Source: Glandiceps talaboti
Lineage: Eukaryota > Hemichordata > Enteropneusta > Spengelidae
Reading direction: 5' to 3'
Length of the DNA stretch: 64,000 nucleotides
Assembly (NCBI RefSeq): GCF_964340395.1
Contig: NC_135558.1
Location: 24,656,425-24,720,424, forward strand
Shown: piece by piece, positions 28,483-37,008 of the stretch
How positions within the stretch are numbered: the stretch's first letter is position 1
Layout of the letters: every line of letters begins with the position of its first letter
Position numbers and translations under genes: made by a program
The notes under the pieces: generated by a model
The model's input: only the letters and a program-made list of their open reading frames with translations
The model's database searches: none
Told to the model about the DNA's origin: nothing

Positions 28483-30393
28483 GCATTCAAGAAATTTAAA
28501 CTATCTATGAAGACTAAATGAGTACCAACCATTATAGCCATGAACTTTTCCATAGAATGTGGGATAATATCGATCTTTTCATCAAAATTTTCAAGAGTTT
28601 GTACGATAAAATGACTGTCATACCCCTTTAAGTTATGAAATATAACGGGTATTTTCTTCGTTACTTGAAAATTAATATTACAGGATTCATGCGCTGAACC
28701 ACGGTATTTACCGGTAATATGGCAATGGTCACGGACTCATATACAATCTTTTTCATATGATTTTTCACAAATATGACATTGCGTTGCATTTTAAAAACAG
28801 TTTTCATCGTTTTTACTCATACACAAAGGTTTATTAAAATGTTGTTGTTTAATATTATTACAATAATCAACTTCCGATAACATCATTTCCATAAATTTCT
28901 TAGATGCACCTGGTCCTCTATAAATAACACTTTCTTTACTGAATGTGTCATCGTAACAACAAACTAATTTATATCCGAAACTACATACTTCGTGTTTTTG
29001 ATAATGTTGAGTGAATACTGTATTATTGTTAGGATGACTGGTATTCACTTTTTCAGTTATCGATTCAAAATCTGCGTAAATAACAAATGGTGCATTTAAT
29101 TGTTTTGGGTAATTTTTAAATGATAACCATTTATATTCCTCAGTTGGCATTCGTATAGCTTGCGTCCCATTTATTTCAAAACAAATAGGAATGTGTTGAT
29201 TTAAAATCTCTGCAGTTGTAAAGTGTTGTAAACAATATGTGCAGAAATGTTTTCATCCATCATAATTTGTTATACATTTTGTACCATACATGAACCGATT
29301 AAAGTCTTTGATCCAAACATAATGGCTTTGACTATCACCACGAGTTATTAGTAGTAAATCAAGATGATCTTCACAAGTTTGTTTACTAACATAAATTGGA
29401 TATTCTTGTTTATTTTGATTATAACCAAATACAGAAATAGATAAATTATTTTGGTTTTCAATTTTGGGTATTTGTTTTGTAGTAACTGGGAATGTTATTC
29501 CTTTATAATTTACATCATCGATATGTTGTTTGTATTTAGATGATCTATTTTTATTAATTTCAACTGGAAACTTATATGCTAAATGACACCATCTAAAACA
29601 TTCATTATCATTATTTTGTATGTTAACGAGACCTTTCATTGGATGTTGTAGTTCTTTTGGTAATTTGATATATGAGTTACCTTGTAAAGGTTCGTATCTT
29701 ACAATATTTACATAAAATTTAAGAAGTGTTTTTATTCGCCAACCAGATCCTTCATGTAGCCATTTAGCGATGTGTTCAATAACTCTTTCGAAACTTGCAT
29801 TAATTTGTTAAACCATCATTTGTTATTTCTGTCTCCATATTTTTACCATTTTTAACAAATTTTATCTTCAAGGTTAATATTACTTTTATTCCACCTTGAT
29901 CTTCTAAATTTTGTTCTAAGATTTGTTTTATTAAATATTTATTTTCATTTAACTGTGAATGAGGTTCGTTCTCGGTAATATCAATTTTATATGACTTCAC
30001 ATATCCTTTAAAAGCTCTTTCAAGTTCATAATATCTAGGTAATATTAGAACGCCACCTACATGACGATAACCTCTGTTAATAAGAGTTTGGTATGTGCTA
30101 TTACCTATTTTAATCATACGTTTGGTAATAGGATTAATGATATATTGTTCCATTAATGGTTGAGGAAGATTGGTAGGAACTGGCCAATCTAAGATATTAT
30201 AGATATTATCATTTTTTGGATTTTCTCTTCGTTCACTTCGTTCTATTGTTGGTGTGGTATTAGGAACAGGTTGTAATTTACCATTCCATATAAGATTATT
30301 ATACACACGTCTACCAACTGTTATCATTCGCTTAGTGCGTGTGTTCAAAATCTTTGTCATGTTATATAATGAAAAATTTTGATTTATATCCAT
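28483..30393 (-). pseudogene. Polinton DNA polymerase B, N-terminal half (fossil)
   Basis: Methionine-started frames are 29800-30393, 29253-29639 and 28791-29150. Homologous reading continues to the Ngaro junction. The far N-terminus has two copies of an NPxTKRxIxxGxxxYxxLI motif (LNTRTKRMITVGRRVYNNLI and INPITKRMIKIGNSTYQTLI) of the kind seen in large-DNA-virus and Polinton proteins. Then come KFPVEINKNRSSKYKQHIDD and a Cys/His finger, exonuclease motif I (FVIYADFESI) and exonuclease motif II (PVIFHNLKGYDSHF). The gene is broken at several points and split by the Ngaro insertion. Confidence 0.88.
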
Positions 30394-30966
30394 TAAAGTA
30401 TTTATTTGTTTAATTGTAAATTACAAGTTTTTTTTCTATGTCTATACAACGCAAAATAGCTACCTAATTCTAAACTACATTCACAAATATATCTCTTAGG
30501 TTGTTTAACGCAAGGTGTACTTCTGTTAAAATGTTTTTTTAAATGACATTCATATTTGTAAGCAAATTTACATTTATCATATAAACCTTAGGTAAATGTT
30601 GTAGATTACCATTCTGTATAAGCTTATTGTATACATGTCCACCAACTGTTATCATTCACTTAGTGCGTGGGTTCAAAATCTTTGTCATATTGTATAATGA
30701 AAATTTTGAATATTCATATATAAATTTATTAGTTCAATTGATTTTTTCTTCTTAACTTGTAAAACTTGTAAACCTTGTAAACTTGTTAAACTTACAACTT
30801 TTCTTTTTATGTATATATAACGAAGGATAACTACCTAATTCTTTACCACATTCACAAATATAATCTCTCTTAAGTTGTTTAACGCAAGGTGTACTTCTCT
30901 TTAAATGTATCTTTAAATGACATTTATATTTATATGCAAATCCGCATTTATCACAAGTAAACTCAG
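30270..30966. repeat. Diverged tandem duplication across the PolB start and zinc-finger gene end
   Basis: Block 30270-30578 and block 30592-30966 are homologous. Each holds the first about 40 codons of the polymerase frame (ACCAACTGTTATCATTC, TTCAAAATCTTTGTCAT), then a spacer, then the last part of the zinc-finger gene (TGTTTAACGCAAGGTGTACT). The copies differ at many positions, so the duplication is old compared with the TIRs. The intact ends belong to the outer copies. Confidence 0.8.
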
Positions 30967-31141
30967 GAAAAACACGTTCGCATGTTGGACATGCATCAAT
31001 ATATTGAATTTTATTTTTCTCAGAACATTTTCTTGTGTTTTCATGTTTATTTAAATTATGCCGATGTTTAAAATGTCTATTACATATTTCGCATATATAC
31101 TCAGGTGCTGAACGATTACAAGAAACACATTTAACTCGCAT
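30752..31141 (-). CDS. Polinton C2H2 zinc-finger protein, 129 aa
   Basis: First gene inside the right TIR (start 24 bp from its inner edge). Two classical C2H2 fingers are visible: YICEICNRHFKHRHNLNKHE and FTCDKCGFAYKYKCHLKIHL. A third, degenerate one follows (YICECGKELGSYPSLYIHKK), along with CxxC pairs (CVSCNRS, CPTCERVF). The C-terminus repeats FTRFTSFTS, coded by a 9-10 bp tandem repeat (AAACTTGTAA) near 30758-30795. Sequence-specific DNA binding is a fair inference. Whether it binds the TIR is unknown. Confidence 0.78.
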   Translation of the reverse strand: MRVKCVSCNRSAPEYICEICNRHFKHRHNLNKHENTRKCSEKNKIQYIDACPTCERVFPEFTCDKCGFAYKYKCHLKIHLKRSTPCVKQLKRDYICECGKELGSYPSLYIHKKKSCKFNKFTRFTSFTS

Positions 31142-31164
31142 TGTATATTCGTAAATACTTTGAA

Positions 31165-31568
31165 TGTGTGTATATACCCTGTGTTTTTATCTGTTTAATT
31201 GAGAGTACGACATACATACAAGGTGATATATGAACCGTAAACGGTTTGTAAACACTCATTTGTAAGCACTTTGTCAGCCCTAAATTTGTCAGACTATTGA
31301 TCTTTAACCCGGACATACCTGAGGCTGCCTGAGGGTAGTCATGCGTCACTGAGTCACTGAGGTGTTCACTGAGGTGTTCAATTAGACAAATAACATAATA
31401 CGATATATGGGTCATAGACGCGTGACGGGGCAGTCAAGCGTAGTAGCATGTCGCTTCGTGTACCAAAATTATATACCGAGATATGATCGATTACTAATGC
31501 TTAATTTACCTTATAACAAGTTTAAAACAGACATGTCGCTTCGTGGTCCAAAACCATATACTAAGACA
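31165..31568 (-). repeat. Polinton right terminal inverted repeat
   Basis: Inverse of 11946-12345. An apparent small ORF at 31407-31625 is just a translation of the repeat. Confidence 0.92.
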
Positions 31569-31792
31569 GATGTAATGCTTAATTTGTCTTATAACAGGTT
31601 TAAACAGACATGTTGTTTCAGATGATCCAAAACTGATTTTAGTACAGATATAACGCTTAATTTATCTTAAAACTGATAAAAAAATGGGGTATGTCGCTTC
31701 GTGGTCTAAAATTATATACTGAGAATTAATTTTAGTACAGATATAAGGATTAATTTGCCTTATAACGTATAAAAAATGGGGTATGTCGCTTT
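31448..31792. repeat. Subterminal tandem repeats at the Polinton right tip
   Basis: Four to five diverged copies, about 75 to 90 bp apart, of a unit with ATGTCGCTTCGTGGTC...AAAAC/TTATATAC followed by AATGCTTAATTTACCTTATAAC. The left tip keeps only about two of them. BEL sequence resumes at about 31793. Confidence 0.75.
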
Positions 31793-31794
31793 AA

Positions 31795-32345
31795 TGATTC
31801 AAAACCGCTATTTTCTATACTACTACCAACCCCCACTAGGGATCCATTTACAAACCAGCCCAACTATGTGCAAACAGTAAACAGTCCATTTCCTTGACTA
31901 TTGATTACCTCCCATGGTTCAAAGGCCTCAGGGACATTGTTACCTATAAGCAGCCCAATATCTGCATCTATAGTAGGCAAGTGTACTCTTTCCAGATTCG
32001 AGTAACCCTTTATGTCAGCCTGGGTCAATATATCATCCTTCACTACTGGAATTTCATCCTGAGTGTATGTTGCTGGGAGTTTAATGGTATAGGTTTCCTG
32101 AAGGTCAGTGACTTCCAGCCCTTTGATAACATGACTATCCGTCATCTTGCTTCCTATTATAGTGCGTAAGCTTACTTTCATCTTCTTACCACCAACATTC
32201 AACTGTTGTCTGACAGATTCTGTGCAGAAGACAGTATCGCTCCCACTGTCTATAAATGCATATGTCTTAACACTTAGTCCAGTGGCTTTACACTTTAGCC
32301 CAACTGGTATAATCACTGGCTTATACGTAAGCTGCCTGGTCTCTA
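31795..32345 (-). pseudogene. BEL/Pao protease region (fossil)
   Basis: 150 aa frame (31864-32316) with the aspartic protease signature YAFIDSGSDTVFCT, then EVTDLQETYTIKLPATYT, QADIKGYSNLERVHLP and DADIGLLIGNNVPEAFEP, as in peptidase A17 of BEL/Pao polyproteins. Downstream reading LGWFVNGSLVG is the conserved stretch that precedes the RT part, found again only past the Polinton at about 11945. Confidence 0.88.
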
Positions 32346-32367
32346 TAGCCCGACAATTGGATTCAAC

Positions 32368-32467
32368 TAAAAATAACTTTGACTATAACCATGAGAGAGG
32401 GCGCTATAACAATTAATTAACTGAATGCTTACTTAGAACAGTAGCTTTGAAATCGGCATCTCTACAG
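32368..32467 (-). repeat. BEL/Pao LTR fragment at the 5' end
   Basis: About 100 bp matching the 3' LTR (6959-7068) with roughly ten differences. It abuts protease sequence, with no gag between. Its outer end TGTAGAGATGCC (- strand, 32467) equals the LTR start. Confidence 0.75.
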
Positions 32468-33560
32468 TAAGTCAACCTTAGAGGATGGACTGTACAATAT
32501 GACATACTGTTGATTGAAATAAATGAAGTTGAAGGCGTAAGATGCCATTATTATCAATATAAAGATAGTGAGAGTGATGTGTCATTTGAAGACAGTGAGA
32601 ACGACAGTAAGAATGATGACACAGATAGTTCAAGGAGAGATTGGTTATGATGATGATGATGATGATAGTGATGGTGGTGAAAATGACATGTAAATGAACA
32701 AGCTTAGAGGTTTAGCAAAAATCCTTGAAAGGAGAAAATACACAGATATACTACATACACTATGTAAATATCAATACCAATAAACCACATGATGCAATAT
32801 TCTGTGACTTGAAAGTGTGGCTTGGCTTGTTTGAGTTATTCATTTACTTTCTCTTGACAGTATATTTAACTAAATCAAACAATAACAAGATACAAGACTG
32901 CATTTTATAGTGTCATTCAATGTCATTCTGTCCAAGTTTTTATTGTACAATTAGATGATTGAACTAGTACATTCATTAAATAGCATGTGCATCATTCAAC
33001 ATTTGCAACAGTTATTAAGAAGACCTTCAACTGCAACACATCAAGGAAATAATACACTATTGATCAGAAATCAAAGACTCAGTTGGGTAGCTGATCATGT
33101 AACAACAGTTACATGTAGTGTATTATTGTATCAATCAAGTACAGTAATGGCAATAATTTTCTTTTAGGTGTATTAGAGAAGTTTTTGTCTACAGATAAAA
33201 ACTAAGAGCAAGTATCCTCAAAAATAGAGAAATAGTTTTAAAATAATGACAAAATATTTTCAAACATGAATATCTAAAGACATCTTGCTATTAATTAATA
33301 AATGGTTATATGCCTACTTCAAAAACACTTTAGCTAAAGGACAATGACATATTTGATAGATTATTTTTGTAAAGGAAAAAAAGTTCCCAAATATCTCGGT
33401 ACATGCCAAAGAGACAGAAACAGTAAAACACATTGTTTTAATTTTTGCAAAGAGAATGTCTTGTAGACGTTGTTTTACAGGCAGGGTACGTGGATGGTAA
33501 TGTGATCAGTATATATGTATGTATGAGTGCGTGAATTGTAAAAAAAATTATTTGCCATTT
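32468..33560. other. Non-coding stretch, nothing recognised
   Basis: About 1.1 kb of AT-rich sequence. The only low-complexity feature is a short (GAT)n run near 32649-32672. Small open frames here lack any motif or splice context. Confidence 0.5.
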
Positions 33561-33565
33561 AAAAT

Positions 33566-33668
33566 GGAAATGGGAGGGGGGGGGGGACTTAAAATGTTTT
33601 GATCCAGGCAGAGGTGGGGGGGGGGGGGGTACTTAAAAATGTGGGTCTATGGCAAGGGGGGGGGGACT
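33566..33668. repeat. Three G-run repeats (possible G-quadruplex)
   Basis: Runs of 10-14 G at about 33576, 33617 and 33655. The first two are followed by ACTTAAAA-ATGT-like sequence and the third by ACTTCTCATG. This makes three diverged copies of a 40 bp unit. The + strand could form G-quadruplexes. Confidence 0.75.
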
Positions 33669-34900
33669 TCTCATGAGGGGAACATCGCCTTTACCAGCAA
33701 AGTGCAATTCTTGCACTTTCTTATCAATCCTTATCAGCTCATTACCATAACTAAGTGTTTGCTTTTTGTAATTACATCTGATAAGCCTGAGTCATCGCTG
33801 GTACAGGTACTAGGTCAAGACTGAAATGCTGTCAATCGAATGTGTGCAAGTACTATGAGTGTGTTACTCCGCCGCGAGGCACAACTGGCTTGGGTGAAAG
33901 GTCACGATTTGGCTTGGGTGAAACGTCACAATGTGCTTGTGCTTGTCGCTAATACGGTTCTCTGATTGGCAGTTATTTATATCCTGATGACATTCACTAG
34001 ACCTGGATGTTCCATCCTCGATAGCGTTGTTCGGCTGTGTGTCGTATTTTATCGGAAGAACATCCGAGGGCTAGCTGATAGACTAGGTTTTACCGAGGTG
34101 TTTCCGACATGTAGAATTTGAGGGTTTGACAAAAAATGTCCTGGCACCCTCCAACAAGTTTTTGTGAAAGTAGCCTAATGTTACTACACTATTGTTACTT
34201 TCTTTGTCTTTGCACACAGCTGACAGACCAAGTAACAACACTCGAATCACTCTCATATCTCATATCCCACTCAACTTCTGTATGTACGTACCAGGATCTC
34301 ACTTGAACTTTAGGGAATTAGCTGAGACTATACACAGTTTGTGTTTAAAAGTCTACACTGGAAACCAAGGCAAGCACCCAGCAAGTGCCTCGTTCATTGA
34401 CTTCCCCCGAAGCCAAGTGCCCCTGCGAAGTGAAGTGCCTGTCATACCCAAGTGTTCTTTATTGTGACGTCCTTAAAGTCTAAATTTACATAACGCATGG
34501 TCAATGGCCAAATAATTAATGCAATCCATATTACAGTTTGCAGGGGCGTTAACATGCCCTAAAAGTATTCTCAACACATTGATGAATGATCACTATGAAT
34601 CCTAGCTATTTATGAAATGCAGACTGTCGTCTCATATGTACTCGAGTATGCTTGGAATCTTGTGTGGTCTGAATCCGATATCCTTGAGACAGTCTGTTGA
34701 CCTTTCAGTCAAACTAGGACATGCGATGTTGTTAAAATATTGAGTTTACTGAAAATATGAATATGTCATCTGTGACACTATTTCAACCATCCTAACTGAC
34801 ATTTTGATTTTTTGAAATTTTTGCTCTTCCTTCTAACTGTACTCTGATTCTTCAGTTACACTGGTATTAAGCATAGGGTAAAAGACGAACAAACAATTTT
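33669..34900. other. Non-coding stretch with one hairpin repeat
   Basis: Holds a short tandem pair GGCTTGGGTGAAA near 33888 and 33912, and the hairpin repeat at 34003-34085. I see no gene. Confidence 0.4.
34003..34085 (+). repeat. Dispersed hairpin repeat, copy 1
   Basis: An 83 bp stretch with GGATGTTCCATCCTCGATAG and GGAAGAACATCCGAGG. The arms GGATGTTC and GAACATCC can pair. About 90% like 53814-53897. Probably a piece of a MITE or SINE. Family unknown. Confidence 0.7.
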
Positions 34901-35189
34901 GTTCTCGCGATTTTCCGGATTTCAAATAAAGTTAAAAATTTTGTTTCCTCTCACCTATTTTCCCAATTTTCTTTTGTTATCACTGTCTTATCATAGTTTA
35001 CCAACTTTGCATTAATTAGCAGATTGCTAATCCTAGAATAAACTGAAGGGCTAATTGCCCAATTAACACATTGCGCAGTGAGTGTAAACATCTACTGATC
35101 CGACTAATGGCAGTACACGGAAAGGGAAGCAACTCCAAAAGGATGTGTCCAGAAATTAGCAAAGAAATCAACTATCAAACATTACAATG

Positions 35190-35425
35190 ATGATTCCAGT
35201 CCTACAGAACAGTCCTGTACACAATACAATGTTGACAATCCTACAGGACAGCCCTGTGGGAAAAACTGGCAATGATATAGCAGACGTCATGCAGGAAAAA
35301 CTGGCAATCCTACAGGACAGTCCTATAGGACAGTCCTGTTCTCGTAGGGAATTGTGACAATCTTACAGGACAGTCCTGTGGGGAATTGTGGCAGTCTCAC
35401 AGGACATGTCAGCTCTATAGGGAAT
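35190..35425. repeat. Cluster of palindromic CCTACAGGACAGTCCTGT repeats
   Basis: Six or seven copies of imperfect palindromes built from CCTACAGGA / ACAGTCCTGT, joined by AATTGTGGCA or AAAAACTGGCAAT. The copies lie 35-65 bp apart. No coding potential is seen. Such clusters can form cruciforms or bind a dimeric protein, but nothing here shows a function. Confidence 0.75.
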
Positions 35426-35539
35426 TGTGGCACAGATGAAACATTTGGTTTACAGTACATTCCAACAGGAAGCATTAGGCACTTTTTAGCTTAATTTGTC
35501 TGTCAGTGTAAAATGCTAGTATTAACATAGATAGCATTT

Positions 35540-35883
35540 TTGACATTTGAGAAAATGAAAAACAACAAGTCACCGAGAGTAGATGAAATCCCCAGCAAGC
35601 TTCTGAAGGGTATGGATGACAAAGGAATAAAGTTGCTGCATAAGTTATGTAATAAGATCTGGCATACCAAAACCTGGCCAACAGATTGGAAGAAGTCTGT
35701 CTTCCACACATTCCCAAAGAAAGGGGACATTAGTTAGTGTAAGAACAACAGAACTATAGCCCTCATCCCCCATGCTAGTAAGGTTCTACTTCATATTTTA
35801 AATGAGTGACTTCATCAATATCTGGAAAGAGAACTACATTTGTACCTCCTGAACAAGCAGTGTCAAATTCCATGTGTGAACAC
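35540..35883 (+). pseudogene. RTE-like LINE reverse transcriptase fragment
   Basis: Reads EKMKNNKSPRVDEIPSKLLK, LLHKLCNKIWHTKTWPTDW, KKSVFHTFPKKGD, then with a TAG at 35734-35736 in place of a sense codon, CKNNRTIALIPHASKVLLHIL. These are the N-terminal RT blocks (fingers) of RTE/BovB-like elements. The fragment stops where the solo LTR begins and lacks the catalytic motifs. A dead remnant. The clade is a best guess. Confidence 0.75.
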
Positions 35884-36676
35884 TGTTATGATGCCCATAT
35901 TTTGTGAATGTATTTGTTTAAAATTAATTTAACGAGCTTGGTCGAGAGAGATGTCTTGGTCGAGAGGACATATTTAAATTAATGAGGGTATACGTTACAT
36001 GTGCAAAGTAGGTCACATTTGAGAGCGCCCTTGTTCGCCCAGGTGAAGATGTTCCTGGAATGCAAGATGCAAATACTTTAGCCAGATGTTAAGTCACTAT
36101 ATAAGAGAGTACAGCTCGAGATTTCAGCAGAGACTGGAAACATCCGAGTGGACAAGACTTGAAGGGAGATATCCATTAGAATTGGAGTACTTGAAGGATG
36201 AAAGCATGAAATGAATAGCGGAGTGCAAGATTGAGGAAAAGTGGTGAAAGTTGGTAAAAGTTGAAGCTTACGGCTCTGAAGTGCTGGATGGAAAAAGGTA
36301 CAATTTTGCCTCGTCGGTGTATTTGCATATTGCCACGTCAGTCAACTGTACATGTGTACCCTTCTAACGTAGACAATTCTCGGACTTAATCTATCGTACA
36401 ACTGAACTATACTGTGAACTCCTTTGAACTCATTGACGCTTTTCCAAGTTACTGTTCTGCGGCGAACCCTCGAAATTATAGTAACTTTTGAATACACTGT
36501 GCTCTCGACCAAGTAAGGTATTTAGTAGTGATACTTGTAAACTTTGTTTCATTCTTAGCCATTTATTTGTGTAAATAGTTTATTAATTTTTGAGGTTGAA
36601 GTAAAATTCCTTTCTTCAAACTTCATGGTGTACACTTCACTTTGTTTCTATTTGGGTAATTTCTACCGTAATAACA
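35884..36676. mobile_element. Probable solo LTR, 793 bp, within the LINE fragment
   Basis: Begins TGTTATGATG and ends GTAATAACA, so it has TG...CA ends with a 5 bp inverted tip (TGTTA/TAACA). It holds a TATATAAGAG promoter-like box near 36098-36107 followed by a GC-richer leader. Length and ends fit an LTR of a Gypsy-type or related element. No internal region is present. A target duplication was not clear. Age unknown. Confidence 0.6.
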
Positions 36677-37008
36677 CATACAGCTGATCCCCTCTGTTTA
36701 CTAATCGTTCTCACCTATTTACGCCGAAGAAGAAAAACCACGAAAAAAGCAATATGAACATGCCTTTAGTCAGATCAGTAGATTTTACACTCATTGTGCA
36801 TTGTGTTAATTGGGCAATTAGCCCATGAGTTTGTTCAAGGATTAGTAATCTACTTATTGATACAACGTTGGTAAACTCTCTAATAAGACATTGAGAATAG
36901 GTAGGAAATAGGAAAAAGAGTGAGAGGAAACATATTTTAAAACTTTATTTGAAATGTAGAGAAAATAATATCAGAAACCCGGAAAATCATAAGAAAATCG
37001 ATTATTCC

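Larger units (their letters stand above)
11946..31792. mobile_element. Polinton/Maverick element, degraded
   Basis: A 19.8 kb element (about 14.2 kb without the Ngaro insert) with long terminal inverted repeats. It carries a retrovirus-like integrase with chromodomain, protein-primed family B DNA polymerase, capsid-type proteins, a C2H2 zinc-finger protein and several small membrane, coiled-coil or unknown proteins. Most genes lie on the - strand. A + strand pair sits at 20325-20993 and one + gene next to the left TIR. Integrase and many small frames look whole. Polymerase, capsid and coiled-coil genes are broken (I estimate eight to ten breaks besides the insertion). I saw no FtsK/HerA-type ATPase or adenain-like protease. 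The two TIRs are about 99% alike over their outer 280 bp, suggesting a fairly recent insertion. The left flank AATGCT and right flank AATGAT may be an imperfect 6 bp target duplication. Confidence 0.93.
6712..32467 (-). mobile_element. BEL/Pao LTR retrotransposon fossil, split by insertions
   Basis: On the - strand the parts run protease (about 32345-31795), reverse transcriptase and RNase H (about 11945-10240), linker and integrase (about 9190-7680), then LTR (about 7068-6712). A matching LTR fragment lies at the other end (32368-32467). The Polinton at about 11946-31792 sits between protease and RT. A 1 kb sequence (9192-10239) sits between RNase H and integrase. No gag is recognisable, and the 5' LTR copy is only about 100 bp. 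The element is clearly dead, with several frame breaks (I estimate five to eight) plus a large 5' loss. It is older than the Polinton. The remnant LTR pair differs at roughly a tenth of positions. Confidence 0.88.
34905..36990. mobile_element. Block bounded by about 200 bp inverted repeats
   Basis: The left arm at about 34908-35110 is the inverse of the right arm at about 36761-36990. The arms share GATTTTCCGG, TTTCAAATAAAGTT, GTTTCCTCTCAC and GGCTAATTGCCCAATTAACA, but are clearly diverged. Inside lie a palindrome cluster, an RTE-like fragment and a solo LTR, so the block is an old non-autonomous DNA transposon or foldback that received later insertions. The 40 bp satellite starts about 18 bp beyond its right arm. 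Confidence 0.7.

Noticed and set aside
31407-31625. 72 aa frame, also seen at the start of a 187 aa frame near 12107
   Set aside because: Both are translations of the Polinton terminal inverted repeat. The 187 aa frame joins TIR sequence to BEL sequence by chance.
33566-33668. Telomere-like G-rich repeat
   Set aside because: Homopolymer G-runs, not TTAGGG or a related telomere unit.
34192-34467. 91 aa frame after a TGCACACAG acceptor-like site
   Set aside because: Looked like a possible exon, but it has no domain, no donor at its end and no phase partner.
35475-35730. Antisense frames of 75-80 aa opposite the RTE-like fragment
   Set aside because: Shadows of the + strand RT reading.
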